Counted from the first letter of the stretch, positions 22,800 to 34,870 are shown. The stretch is 64,000 nt of DNA from Echinarachnius parma (GCA_037951105.1 JBAMJV010011005.1:62001-126000); one strand, 5' to 3'. Notes: generated from the sequence alone by a model not told the origin. Numbers and translations are program-made.

Positions 22800-23182
22800 T
22801 TAAAGGGATCTAGTAACATAGTCCAAATCCACAAATCTTACTTCGAACTCTCATGCCTGGTTCTCTCATACTTTGCTGTTTTCATTATTCCAAATAGTAG
22901 CATGGGACGGGTTTCGGTTTCCCAAATTTCAATTTCATTAATAATATAGTTATGATTGAAGTCTTCTGATTTTGTATTCTCCACTGGATAATTCAAACTG
23001 TGTAGAAAGTTAGTGCAATGAATAAGCAAATATCACTTTGCATTTTTGCTCATTACTCAGTCATGGATTTTCACACGTCACTCAGTGGACATATTTATCT
23101 GATTACAGTCTTACAGAAATACATATTTCATCAGCCCTGCTTTAGTTTTTGCACATGTCAACAAAGTTACAAGATCCCTTTC
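22800..23182. mobile_element. TTAA-flanked MITE family B, copy 1
   Basis: Left end TTAAAGGGATCTAGTAACAT, right end CAACAAAGTTACAAGATCCCTTT. Interior landmarks: GTGCAATGAATAAGCAAATATCACTTTGCATTTTTGCTC, split by eye into matching blocks with 57568, 59706 and 62173. 383 bp, non-coding. The right TTAA has decayed to TTCATT. Confidence 0.75.
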
Positions 23183-24659
23183 ATTCCATTAAACTGTAAC
23201 TTTACCACACTACTTCCTTATAGTTCAATAACACTAAATTTGATCAAAATGATAATCTTCTAACATAAAGCAAACCGTATACCGCTCAATGGGAGTCAGT
23301 GACTCGATGAGTGGTTTAGGGTGTGCTCCTGGCATATTGCCATTTTGTGAACTAAAATTGATGAGAATATGATAATCGAAAAAATTTAAAACTGTTTAAG
23401 TTTTGTAACTTAAATTTCAATAAGAATACCCCTGCCCATCTTTTTATAAAAAATATTGTTTGATAGTTTTATGTTCAATGTTTCTCAATAGAAAAACTTG
23501 TTATTATTTCTTAGTGTTATGTGTTTGTATTAAAGCTATTCCTGATTTTCTGTGTGTATTATTTTTGTAAATCATGCCAATGTGAGAAGACTTAATAATT
23601 TATTTTCAATTTCTGTCATGAACCTAAGTTTGACTCCCTTCTTTGTAACATTCAGATTAATTTGAATAGTTCATTTTTTCAGTGTCAGTTTATTTCACAT
23701 CCATATAAATAGAAAACAAAACACTTACAGAACTGTAAAAATACAAAATAAAATCAAAATGGTCTATAATATTAAAACATACATTTTATTATATTCACCA
23801 AACGGGTATGATGTCTTAATGGTTTAAATGTTATATTTCTTGTTTATGTACTTAGTCTACATATTAGTTACATTAACAATACAACTACAACATGAAGTTT
23901 AAAAGATTATAGAAACGATAAATATTTTCTTAAATCTTAAATCTAAAGGGACAATGATTGTGTAGACACGAGGCTGGTTGAATTAATAATGAACAAATTA
24001 CTAAAAAAAAATTAATAGAGTATTAAATACCCCATCACTTTACATCCTAAATCCCTCTTATGTCGATCTCATAACCCTGAACAACCTTTTCAGAAAGTAT
24101 AATATCCTATAAACATGATAAACAGTCTTTTTTAGCTACATTAATTCATCTACTAGAACATTATTCGCGGCCATTCTGATTTTGACGTCGGTTGTTCTAC
24201 ATCTAAAGTAGATCTGCGCCCCCTATGGTAGCATTTAGAAACCGCATGCCTTTATCGTTTGCAAATCGCTTCGATGGTACGACGTATGATCAATTATTGT
24301 ACAGTCCGTTTGGATTTGCCTGGTTCTTGCATATCGTTTTAGTATACAGAAAAATTAAAATGTGATGAATTATTTTACCTTGAAATAGTTTACTTGTGCA
24401 AGAAATGATCAGAAGAAAAAAAATCATAAAAAGCATCAACCAGAAATCAAGGAAAACTGAATAATTATACAAAGCTTTTGGCATGAAATTGACCCGAAAT
24501 TAAACAAAAATATGAGAAGGAAAGTCATTTCAACAAAAGGTTTATCGTCGCTTCATTATTATTAAACATACGATTTGATATCTGGGTACGTCTTTAGTAT
24601 TCCTGAAGCCTGAAGGCTTACAAACCTTGCAGCTACGATTATCGTTTTGTTCTGTAATC
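23183..24659. other. AT-rich DNA, nothing recognised
   Basis: About 70% A+T with no open frame over 65 codons, no element ends and no GC-rich island, apart from a short CG-containing patch at 24165-24280 (CGGCCATTCTGATTTTGACG). Confidence 0.5.
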
Positions 24660-25960
24660 TGTACTGTCAAACTGGTCTGATGAGCATATTTCTTATTCAA
24701 AAGGAGAGAAGAATAATTATAATGCTCCTAGCTAAAATGTGAAAGAAAATCGATCTAGATAATTAATAGAAAATGGTTTAAAGCGTTAAAATGAGAAAGC
24801 AAAGTAAACCAAAAGACCATCCATGGATTGGACCTACTAATAATTAAACTTTTTTGTTTGGGTTGATGGGCATTTTTGTATATTTAAAATGGGAAAGAAT
24901 AATGCTTCAAGCCAACATTATGTAAGAAAATCCTTGCTTTGAATCTACCTCAGGAGAGTATACCACGGTAAAAGGGTGATAAATCATTACATAAGAACAA
25001 GCCTACGGGACGATCCATTGCCTGCATTTAATAATTACTCGATAATATTGTTTGAAAACAGTAAAGCAGGTTTCATCGAAATGTTTAATGTAAAATGAGG
25101 AAGAATTATTGCCCCAAGCCAAAATTATGTAAAAGAATATTATATAGATGATATGGATCTAAGTATAAAATACACAAACAACAGAGTTCAAGTACGAAAT
25201 AGCAAAACTATATTAGATCACTGGCTTGTATCTAATAATCGATATTTTTGTTTCACAGTATAGTGCGGTTGATGTGAATTTCTTATTTAAAATGAGGAAA
25301 ATAATGCTTCAAGCCCAATTGTGTAAGAAAATGGGGGATGTAGATCTTAGTATAACATGGAAAAGGGGGTTTATTTATCAAATAAAGTTAGGTTAAAACT
25401 AAATTATAACCCTTGGCTTGCACCTAATAATTAATAAATAATCTGCTGAAAACTATGATAGGATTGACGGGCATTTTGACAATCCCGAATGATTAATCAA
25501 TATTTTTGCTTCACAGTAAAGTTGGGATTATAGAAAAAATTAAAAATGAGGACAAATTTGCCCCAAGCCATTTATGTTAGAAAAAATAGAGAAAACGGAT
25601 AGTAGTATAATACAGACAAAAGGGTTAGATAATTATAAAAGTAAGACAAAAACTAAACAAAATAATCACTTGCTTGCATTTAATCATTAATCAATACTTT
25701 GACGTAAAACAATATTTTATTTAGGGTTGATGGACGTTTCCTAAGGTGAAGGGACAATATAAATAATGTGTACGGAGATAGGGGATTTGGAATCTATGTA
25801 TAACATTGAGAAAAGGGTTAGATCACCAAAGAGAAAAGGAAATAATACTAGAGGACTACCCCTGGACATAATTATGTCATAATTATTCAATAATCCTTTT
25901 CTTGGAACAATTATAGTTGCTTAATACATAATTATTAGTTGCGTGAGTGAGGCAAGTGGC
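24660..25960. repeat. Degenerate ~200-250-bp tandem array
   Basis: A block reading AAAATGAGGAAGAATAATGC, then TTCAAGCCAAAATTATGTAA, then GAAAAT and a 'TAGTATAA...AAAAGGGTTAGAT' phrase recurs near 24700, 24890, 25095, 25290, 25545 and 25745. Between the blocks lies 'TTAATAATTA...TTGTTT..GTTGATGGGCATTTT'. Six heavily diverged units. Confidence 0.6.
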
Positions 25961-26298
25961 GTATAAAGGGGTTCATCCACTCAGACGGGATGCAAAGTGG
26001 CGGTGGAAATGTTTCTCACAAGGGGGGGGGGGGGCTTTCGCAATAATTATACAAGTGATAAATGTTGATTAGTATATATTTTATTCACCATTCGTCCATA
26101 CATCTATTTATTCGTTAATTCATTTGATGCATGTATTTTTGTTGCCTTAATTTTTTGTCCATTAATTAATTAATTTAATTATTAATTAGTTTGTATTATG
26201 TATGTATGTACATGTATCATCAATTTGGAATACATGGGGCAGTAAGGGTGCAATAGTCCGCACTGTAAGGGGAGGGTGGTGTACCCCTTAGTCCTTAG

Positions 26299-26335
26299 CC
26301 CCCCCCCCCCCACCCCCCCCCCCCCCCCCCCCCCC
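26299..26335 (+). repeat. C homopolymer
   Basis: Some 36 C with a single A at about 26311. Directly follows CCCCTTAGTCCTTAGC. Confidence 0.95.
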
Positions 26336-26394
26336 ATCCCTATAATAGCTACGTCATATCATACAGAGTTACACGAGCAATATATCCAGGCCTA

Positions 26395-26460
26395 GGGCTC
26401 GAACTCGGATTTCCCCGCACCAGCCAGGCGGCGTAACTTCGATTAACGGCCATAAGCCCC
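26395..26460 (-). ncRNA. Possible tRNA-like fragment
   Basis: On the minus strand GAGTTCGAGCCC (26395-26406) resembles a B box, with TGGCCGTTAATCG about 50 bp upstream in the place of an A box. Stems do not close convincingly. Could be another SINE head; weak. Confidence 0.25.
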
Positions 26461-26489
26461 AATTACGCCATAATCCCGTGTCCTTTTAC

Positions 26490-27800
26490 ATTCGGCCGCC
26501 ATTTTGAATTAAATCGAGTCGTAGAGCTAATCAACATTGGCGTGATAATCATGGCATCGGCAAGGTTATTTTGGAGATGCACACACTTGGGTAATAATCT
26601 TTATAGCAACTTTGTTGTTCTTCAGCATTCTAATCTGTGTCACTTAATTTTTTTTTCAGCCGCCATTTTGAATTAAAATATAGAGTCGTAGGTCGTGATG
26701 ATCATGGCATCGGCACGGTTATTTTTAAGATTCACAATCTTGAGAAATAATCTTTATATTATAAGTTGGTTTTCATCATCGTTCTAGTTTTTGTCATATA
26801 ATGTTGTTTTCGTTTTCCTTTTTCATTCGGCCACCATTAGTAAGATGAATAACAGTTTTAGGAAAGTAGCCGAAAACATCTATATTGATCAATATTGTTG
26901 AATAAGTATTTAAATAGGGCTTGTGTGGTAAAATCCGAACCTAAGCATCGTTAAATACAGAAATATCGGAAGAAATCCAATACCCGCCCGTGAAATGTAT
27001 AAATCCACCGCCCGTTCGCACCTGTCCGCGCCGCTAGCGCTGGGCTGGAGATATCGACAACTGGGGACAAGCCCGTATAGCGAACACGCACGCGGTGATT
27101 TGCACATTATGCGCGATTCCGCGTTGGCGATATCAATCCGCAGTAGATCAATTTATAATTTTGCAAATATATCAATTAGTAGGCGGTTTCTTGGCCAAAT
27201 TTGTATAATGCCATATTAGTACAATTATATTCTTTCACATGGTTGGTAATAAGAGTGTACATTTCATTTTTAGGGGGTGGGGCGTTTCCCACTACTGTCA
27301 TTCACCTTTAAAGGGAGTTCAGATTCGTCAAATGAGATGCGCGGCGCCATCTTGCATACGCGTTGCGCACGGTGCGTAATGCACGTTAGCTCAGTGTCAT
27401 GCGGTGCGCGCAAACTAACCCAGTTCAAAATGGCGACCCGCTATGTAGCATCCCCAGGCTTGATGCCCTTTAAGTAAATCGTCGTAGAGGCTACTCACTA
27501 CTCACTATTGGTGTGATAATCATGGCATGGGCGGGGTTGTTTTGGAGAATTAGACACTTGAGAGATAATATTCATAACAACTTGGCTGTTCATCACCATT
27601 CTTAACTTAACATTAAATGTGTGTCTTTTTCCTTTTTCATTTGGCCGCCATTTTAATTAAATAGAGTCATAGAGGCTGTGAGGCTTATCAATGTTGGCAT
27701 GATAATAATGCATGTGCAAGGTTATTTCGGGGTAGAAAAAAACACTTTTATTCAGAAAACAACCATAATAACTTTTATTCAGAAAACAACAATAATAACT
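26490..27800. repeat. Tandem array with a repeated YY1-type site
   Basis: Units of roughly 165 bp begin GGCCGCCATTTTGAATTAAAT and continue AGAGTCGTAGAG, GGCGTGATAATCATGGCATCGG, AAGGTTATTTTGGAGA, ACACTTGAGAGATAATCTTTATA. They lie at 26494, 26658, 26828 (diverged, truncated) and 27643; a headless partial unit starts at about 27476. GCCGCCATTTT is the canonical YY1 core. A CpG-rich stretch of about 640 bp (26840-27475) splits the array. Confidence 0.6.
27308..27473. mobile_element. CpG-rich TTAA MITE
   Basis: Starts TTAAAGGGAGTTCAG and ends TTGATGCCCTTTAA, both edges being TTAA plus AGGG/CCCT as in families A and B. The 166-bp interior is unlike either family: CpG-rich (GCGCGGCGCCATCTTGCATA, ACGCGTTGCGCACGG). 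It carries two further YY1-type cores, CGCCATCTTG at about 27345 and AAAATGGCG at about 27427. Confidence 0.5.
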
Positions 27801-29362
27801 TTTCATCATTATTGTAACTTATCTTTTTCACATAATTATGCTTGAATGTCAAAATATGACTGCGTACTTTAAACACAAGGCTAATTTTGAACATCTTTTC
27901 TATGAAATGACAACTAAACTAATGTAGACGAAAATAAACCTAGTTACGAACAAACTTTTCCCTTCAGGTCAATAATGCTATGCTCGTAAGAATTACTGTT
28001 GAAAAAGAAACGTTTTCTATGACTTATTTATAGCTTTAAAAAAAGGGGAAATCAATAGGCCTTCATGAAATGCTAGCGTCATTACTATAAAAATGCATTC
28101 ATTTCCTTCCATTACGCCCAAAACAACATGAATATATTGGCGTGAATTCACACACGAACAAAAGCGCAGTAAATACAACCTTCCTTTTTGTTCTCAACTT
28201 GTCGCGGTATAATGACTATGCGTCGAAGAAATAAAAGTGATCAAAATGAGCAAAACATTTCATATGACTTGTGTAATAAATCAATACCGTAAATGAGCGC
28301 AAAGAGCTAAAAATCTGGACTCGCTTAATAATTGGCAATGTTGACTATTTTCTCCGTTTTTTGGTGTCAATTATAGAATTTTTGGTCACAAAAGGGAAAA
28401 GGAAAGCTTGCTCATTTCGTATTTCAGTGTGAAACTAAAATAATCAATAGAACAGGGAGGGGAGGGAAAGGGAAAACAGAAAGACTTGTAGGTTCGCTAA
28501 AGAATTGAGTAATGTCTCCGGTTCTGCATGCGCTCATTTATCAATCAATACTTTTTCATTTATAAGTGCACTAAAATACGGAGAGTAGATACGTCTTGAA
28601 TATATTCTTGTTAAAAGGGCAATTATGGAAATTCGCATTTCGAAAATAGACATCACCAAATTGCGCATGTTTTTTGTAAAATATAGTTTTTGTCAAAGTA
28701 AAATAGAGAGAAAGGCCTGTTGATTCACATTTTTTTTCTGTGTTATTCTTTAATTAGCATCATTCTGATGCCAAGTCCGAAAATGGGGGAAATAGATCGA
28801 GGTTGAATGATTACTCTTTTGCTCTTTAGAATTAAAAAAGGCAATGAATAATAGAGTACCAAAAGAAATATTCATGTTTGCATATGTCACTCAAATAATG
28901 TCTAGTGCATGAAACAACCAGTAAGCATTTCGTATAATGATGTATCGTAGAACTACATGTATAGGCCTATAATATGTGTGAAAATGACTATACTTCTCTT
29001 TCATACCTAATGTAACAAAAACACTCAATAAACAATGATTCAAAATTCTGAATTATAATTTCAGCTTGATATTAAACAAATTGTCCTTGAGTCATTTTTT
29101 TTGTAACAGTTACTTATGAACATGAACATTCTTTGAAAGGCGGACTTTTTAAAGTAATACGAATCGATGAAGAGGGAGCAATTAGAGGGTCAACATAATG
29201 AAATGATTTTAAAGGGGATTCTAAGTCACAATCAACACCATTTTATTATATATTACGTTGGCCCAATTAATTGGGGGTCAAAATAATATGCGGGGGAAAG
29301 GGAAACGGAAAGTGATACAATCAGCGCCGATGTGAGCAGTATTGGCCGTCCGTTTCTTACCT
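27801..29362. other. AT-rich intergenic DNA, nothing recognised
   Basis: No long open frame, element ends or satellite seen. Short purine-rich patch GGGAGGGGAGGGAAAGGG near 28456. Confidence 0.5.
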
Positions 29363-29698
29363 TTAAAAGGGAACCACCACTCAAGAATAACTTTCTAATT
29401 TGTGAAAGAAAACTTTTATTCGTAGTTCATTCCACCAAACATTTCAGAAAAATATGTTTCCATAAAAATGATATCATAATTTGAAAACTCAACATCAAAC
29501 TAATGTATGTGTTCGTGAGTATGCATGACTAAACGTCATGGAACCTAGTCTGTTTCTGCAGACCCATGGATGTTTGTTCGCAGTGCTCTCAGTGCTGATT
29601 ATAAAGTTTGAGTAAAAACATTTTAGGAGACACACATTTCGTTGGATGCTATAGTGGAATGGATTACTAAAACTAATCACCTTTGGGTGTTACCTTTG
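29363..29698. mobile_element. Diverged TTAA MITE related to family A
   Basis: Left end TTAAAAGGGAACCACCAC, right end ...GAATGGATTACTAAAACTAATC...GTTACCTTT. Shares CAGACCCATGGATG and GGAATGGATTACTAAA with family A copies, but the rest is diverged and the right end is frayed. Confidence 0.5.
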
Positions 29699-29713
29699 AC
29701 CCCATTTTGTTAT

Positions 29714-30141
29714 GTACACGAGTCGTGTACACTTTACTGCCTAGCATTATGCGTCGTACTTGCAAGCCTGGCATCGTATTGGTTAATTGATACGAATACC
29801 GCCGAAATGCATTGATTTATTCCACGGCGGTGTTAGGCATAGAGTTACTCGCTTCTATGTGTGCACTCGTTATTCCAGATAATATGTGGCATAAATTTAT
29901 ACTTCAGTTAACGAGGTGAATGACGTCATCATAGTAACTGACTCTTTGCTATCACTATCCCCACTCTATTCCAATAATTTCTTGAAAATATTGTTTTTCC
30001 TAAGTAATAGTAATGATATTAGTTAATGTAGCTAAATAGTAACTCCTTGGTTAGTCCGAAAAATCAGCCAATGTTTCGAGGGGTCTTTCACGATTTTCAT
30101 CTACTGTATTCACTCGAATGGGAGTGGATAGTATGACGTCA
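29714..30141. promoter_or_regulatory. Palindrome and paired CRE-type sites
   Basis: GTACACGAGTCGTGTAC (29714-29730) is a 17-bp palindrome with a one-base centre. Full CREB/ATF palindromes TGACGTCA lie at 29921-29928 and 30134-30141, 213 bp apart. An 8-bp word is not expected twice by chance in 0.4 kb of AT-rich DNA, but no gene is recognised next to it. Confidence 0.3.
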
Positions 30142-30565
30142 TAACATTAAAGGAGAACCCATACCCAGTTGGATTTTGCTGACTACTCCTTGGTATATCT
30201 ACTACAGCTCGGTGTAGCCACTGGCCTAATATCGTCTCAACAGTACACTACATATTGTATTAATAATAATTCTGTTATAACTCACCGTGTTTTGAATAAA
30301 TATTGTAACCAACAAATCACGTACAAATATAAGACGTGGCCGACTGTGGACTAAATACATAACGCAGAGCAAATGGTCAGACGTGCAACGTGATGTATAC
30401 GTGAAAGAAAGAGGAAATCTTACAGGAATTAGCTTGATCAGCTTGCGGGGGTTAATTTTTGTTGTAATTGTTTTATTTATTCATAAAAGAGATTGAAAAT
30501 ATGATTATACATATCGGACGAAATTATGATGATGCAGTGAGATTATTTTGGACAAGAATTAGTGT

Positions 30566-30862
30566 CAGTGGTGTAGCGTGGTCGGACTGATTGTGGGCGG
30601 GAGGTTCTGGGGGCTCTATATGGCCCGAATTCTCATCAATGGATTAACTTTAACCCGCTCCTTGAGAATACCAAATCGTGGGTTTAAAATAAGCCGTATG
30701 CTAAATAACCCACGGGTTACATCTAGCCTGGGTTATTAATTGAACCCATCGATGAAATTCGGGCCTACATATTTCTTTATTTTGTAAAAGGACGTTTTTT
30801 TAAATGTTTGTATTAGGTTATTGGCGGCACGTGCCCCCATGTCCCCAGGTGCTACGCCACTG
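30566..30862. mobile_element. hAT-like non-autonomous element with a nested MITE
   Basis: Left end CAGTGGTGTAGCG and right end GTGCTACGCCACTG are inverted repeats of the CAGTGGCGTAGC type widespread among hAT elements. No clear 8-bp target duplication (ATTAGTGT against ACAACCGT). The centre is occupied by the element at 30622-30765. Confidence 0.6.
30622..30765. mobile_element. GGCCCGAATT-ended MITE nested in a hAT element
   Basis: 144 bp, left GGCCCGAATTCTCATCAATGG, right CCATCGATGAAATTCGGGCC: about 20 bp of inverted repeat with two or three differences. The inner part is also partly palindromic (TAACCCGC...GGGTTA). It splits the hAT-like element at 30566. Confidence 0.7.
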
Positions 30863-31068
30863 ACAACCGTCATTTGTTTTTAATTTATTTTGCTTTTAAC
30901 GAATAGAAAAGGGATGGGTTCTTATGAATTATAATTATACTGCGGATTTATTTTGGACGTGTTCTAGTTATTATAGATGCCCCGAGCAAAACGCGTATAT
31001 AGCACTAATTTTCTTTTTGGCGCGCTTTCTTCCCCTCCACACTTGTAAACATTACTATAAACAGTGCA

Positions 31069-31257
31069 GTGGCTGATCAGGCTAAATGGGTGTGTGTGTG
31101 GGGGGGGGGGGGGGGGGGGGGGGGGCACGCGAATAATTAGGGGTACAATATATGTATTTCTTTAGTTTGTAAAGCATTTCCCCATGTGGTTATTGGTTAA
31201 ATTAAATTAGTGAAAGGGACATGTGCCCCCTCCTCTTGTCCCCAGTGCCTTGGCATT
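31069..31257. mobile_element. Second copy of the hAT-like element, diverged
   Basis: CAGTGGCTGATCAGGC at the left and CAGTGCCTTGGCATTG at the right. The right half (TATGTATTTCTTTAGTTTGTAAAG, ACATGTGCCCCC, TGTCCCCAG) parallels 30765-30860. Contains a 26-base G run (31100-31125). Lacks the nested MITE, so it shows the unoccupied state. Confidence 0.5.
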
Positions 31258-31792
31258 GTATTCACAAACAAGAAAAACAAATGTAGGCAGAGTGTTGAAG
31301 TTTTCATAATTAATAAAAGCCGACCAAATCAGTTCATGACATTTCGACTAATCAGTACGGATGTACATTTTGAAACCTATCCTTATAATATTACGATAGA
31401 GTGTCGATCTATCATAATCATGTCATGATGTACTTTAGTTTAGACCAATCAACGTGAACGCAATGCCAACACCATCGATATAATATCATGTACACGCTCT
31501 GCACTCGAGCATTGCATATAATATTACTTTCGGCCAATCAGCATGAACGCACATTTTGCACCTCTGTTGTCGCACAATGAACATTCAACCAATCAGCATC
31601 GAGCTTCCACTCATATCACCACACCTTTCTCCCTTTCGACCAATGAGAATAGTATAATTTTATTTTAGACCAACCTTGGTGCGTGTCACAATCGACATTG
31701 ACCTCTCCATTTTGTGTATGGTTGAAGGACGATTATTTTGTTCATGTCATGATGAGTAATATTTAACATGATACGGTCAACAAAATGTTTAA

Positions 31793-32135
31793 AGTCATCT
31801 TTAAACTTTGTCAAAGTCAGCCTAAATTACTTGGAACTTCAACACTGCTCTTGCACATTGTTTGGTTTATGAATTTTCAAATGTCTCCCTATTTATTGAG
31901 ATATCTGTGATATGATTTTCTTTCCTGGAACGCTTTCCGACTGTAGTCAAAATCCATCTGACAAACTTTGTATATACTTTTTTTCACTATAGTTAAGCAG
32001 TTTTCTTTTCTATTAACCTATCACGCTATTCACGCATCATGCAGAAGAATCTTACAATGACATTAGTTTATGACTGAAGTCTCAAATATACAGGAAAAGG
32101 AAATTATATGAAGTGAATGGATCACTTTAAATTCA
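31793..32135. repeat. Dispersed repeat E, copy 1
   Basis: Shares ordered blocks with 48268-48890: ACTTTGTCAAAGTC, CTCTTGCACATTGTTTGG, ATTTTCAAATGTCTC, TTGAGATATCTG, GTAGTCAAAA, TCATGCAGAAGAATCTTACA, TGAAGTCTCAAATAT, TATGAAGTGAATGGATC. It contains only one unit where the other copy has four. Mobility class unknown. Confidence 0.6.
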
Positions 32136-32284
32136 AGGGATAAATGCAGGCCATCCCATATCCGGGGTCAAGCATATACGGGAAGAAGGGGGGGGGGGGG
32201 CACAGAGAGGAGCATGGATTCCCGGGGGGGGGGGCTGTTTGTCTTACACGTCCTTCCCCTTAGCTCTCGCCAAATCCAAGATGA

Positions 32285-32480
32285 TTTTAATTCCTGTGAC
32301 AGCTATCTACACCAGATCAGACGTGTCACGAATTACGCGGTTTAATCGCCAGTGTCACTGCGTCAGACCACGAATTACACAACATCATTATATTAAATGA
32401 TGAAAACCTCATCAGCTTTGCAGAAAAATCTTCCCTGGGATGGCTAATTGATTTGATAGGTAATTACCATCTTTTAGTCC
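32285..32480. promoter_or_regulatory. Candidate conserved non-coding element
   Basis: Non-repetitive island with an internal duplication: GTCACGAATTACGCGG (about 32326) and ACCACGAATTACAC (about 32368), with AGTGTCACTGCGTCAGACC between. Homeodomain-type cores (GGTTTAATCGCC, GGCTAATTGATTTG, GGTAATTACC) follow. No frame stays open across it. Inference from composition. Confidence 0.3.
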
Positions 32481-32499
32481 TTTCGTAACCACAAATTCT

Positions 32500-33245
32500 C
32501 GCTTTTGATATCACACTGACCTTCTTGTAAGTTCTCTTATAATAGTTTGTATTATGCATTATATCAATGCTATTTTCTGTTCGTTGTACTCATAGGGTTA
32601 AACAATACAGCGAGGAATTACTCATTTTGGGACAGACGGTCGGTCAGTTGCGGTATACCGTATAGGCGGAAACATTTTTAGATAGATTGTATAAAAAACA
32701 ATAAATTGCGCTATTGATATTCAAAACTGATAGTATATAATTAAATTAAATTACATAATGATTAAGTAATTTAAAGGTCTGCTTTTATTATTTTTTATTC
32801 TGAGCGAAACGTACACAATTCTTTGACTTTTAAGGATGCTTACTGATAATGATAAGAACAAATCAATATCTTCAAACAATGTTATATTTGTAAGGATACC
32901 CCAAGCATTCGCCCCCTGTCATTAACAGAACACGCAATAAACACATGTACACATCATTGTAATACAGGGTGCCTCCCCCCCCCCCCCCCCCCCAAACAAA
33001 AAAAAACACCCAACAACAACAACAACAACAGCAAAAACTACTTGAGCAAAATCCCTGTTCTTGGTATCATTTTTATTTGTAAAAGATTCCCTATCCAGTG
33101 AATCTAGTCATAGTGTTTTTATATCCTGGAAAGTATCCCGTTCCGTTTTTTTTTTTTTTTTTTTTTGGGGGGGGGGGGGGGGGCACACTGTATAATAACA
33201 GCAGGTTGTTCAAGTCACGTGGATCAAGTACACGGTAATTATTCA
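32500..33245. repeat. AT-rich DNA with C, T and G homopolymers
   Basis: C run 32975-32993 followed by A-rich and (CAA)n DNA (33010-33030). T run 33146-33166 joined directly to a G run 33167-33183. Nothing else recognised. Confidence 0.85.
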
Positions 33246-33309
33246 TCATGATCATAGAGCTGTATATAGGAAAACTAAGCTTTCTTATCATACAACTCTA
33301 TGATCATGA
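33246..33309. repeat. Inverted repeat, 20-bp arms
   Basis: TCATGATCATAGAGCTGTAT and ATACAACTCTATGATCATGA pair with one mismatch around a 24-bp loop that includes AAGCTT. Each arm starts with its own palindrome TCATGATCA. May be a small foldback element or a cruciform-prone site; 33310-33470 beside it is unusually GC-rich. Confidence 0.75.
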
Positions 33310-34639
33310 AAATTCTATTCCGAGCTGTCGCGATTCAACTCGCCCTCAGGATAACTCACCTACTCATGCAGTCTGGCGGCCCTCGGGGGAAACTCGCCCT
33401 CCTCTAAGGAGGAAGTGCCGTTCACTCAAAGCCGATGCGGTTTCCGGGAAAGGGCTGATTAATCGTTAAATTAGTATCCTTATTATTTTGTAGCCCTTCG
33501 TTTGAGGTGAACAAAAAAACAAAAGAAGAGGAAGAAGGAAATCTTAAGTTGCTGAGGAATATGAGACGGATACGTCCCCAAAATGTGCCTTCGGATATTT
33601 TTGTTTTGGTATATAATCATCAAAATATGTTTCAAACGATAGGAGTATGAAAAATGGAACTGTAATGCAAATGTTATTAGTTGTTTGTATTTAGCAACAC
33701 TATTTCAATATATTTCATATTGAATATACAGAGACAATTATCCATTTTGTTTGCTCTTTATAAGGAATTTGTACAATTCGGTTTTAAATTATGATTATTT
33801 TCACTTCCAGACTTCAAGAGAATGTATTAGATTAGGATGGGAAAATATGACTGACTCTGCCCATTACGAAAATGTGTATTTGAAAGAAAACGAAGTGTCC
33901 TCACATGTACATAAATGTATATCTGTGAATAAGCTGTATATATAGTGAGTAAGATCGTGTCATGATCAACACACTTCGATGATAAAACCGCGACTCGGGA
34001 GGACCGCAAATGGGAGAGTAAAGACCAGGAAAGTCGAAGAAATTTCCAGCAAGCCTTGATGGGTGGGTGGATGAAGTCTGAATCCTTGATTCTTTGAGAC
34101 AGATGTGAAAGATGGAAATAAATGTCTGTGCTTCTCATGTTAATTGAGTTTACGCCTAATGAAATATGAGCGATTCCTTTTTTCTTTGATGTTGCCCACT
34201 TACAAAAACTGTCTCAATTCTGGAAGTTTTCATATTAAGCACCCAAAGTTAAAGGGATAGTTTTGTTGTGGTTTAGAGGGAATTAAGAAGAAAACTTTTG
34301 CACAAAGAAGAAGGGAACGATATGAAAATAAATAAATAGTAGTATGAACTCCATAAAAGTAATCATTTCATTTTTAGAAACAAATCAGATTTGCAACGGC
34401 TGAAATGTAATTTAGAAAACCAGAAAAGTGCGACAGCGAGTCGATTTGTAGTAGTAATATCCCAATCCTAAGGATTTCATGGATACATACAAACTAGAAA
34501 CTACTCAATAATTACAAGGCTCATGATAGTATTATCATTTCTCTTTCGGTTAGAATACCAGCCGTCACCGGACAATGAAACTGCCGGGAAAATGAGTCTA
34601 AAACATCGATATATAAACACAAAACTATCTCTTTAAAGG

Positions 34640-34870
34640 GATTTTCCCCGCATTCGAGCGTTTAAGCCGAACTATCAGGGGACGAATTACGACTGGCAAG
34701 CGCTTCCTTCTCGCTTCCGTTCGCTGATTGGTGAAATGTTATTGTGTGGGCGGGGTTAACACGATGACGCGTTGGCGCGCAGGTCCCTCGGAGAAGCCGC
34801 CAGGGACTTACGATATGTTTGGACGCAGACCAGAATGTATCATGAGTAATTGAGCATCAGTATAAATGAA
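34640..34870. promoter_or_regulatory. Promoter-like CpG-rich patch
   Basis: A GC-rich island in AT-rich surroundings with a high-quality inverted CCAAT site (CTGATTGGTG, 34725), a GC box (GTGGGCGGGG, 34747), ACGATGACGCG and many CpG. This NF-Y/Sp1-type pairing 20 bp apart is typical of housekeeping promoters. No first exon was recognised on either side, so direction and target are unknown. Could also be a repeat fragment. Confidence 0.4.

Noticed and set aside
33310..33470. Possible exon with an AG/GTGAGT donor on the minus strand near 33350
   Set aside because: All three frames meet a stop before the donor, so an internal exon is not supported.
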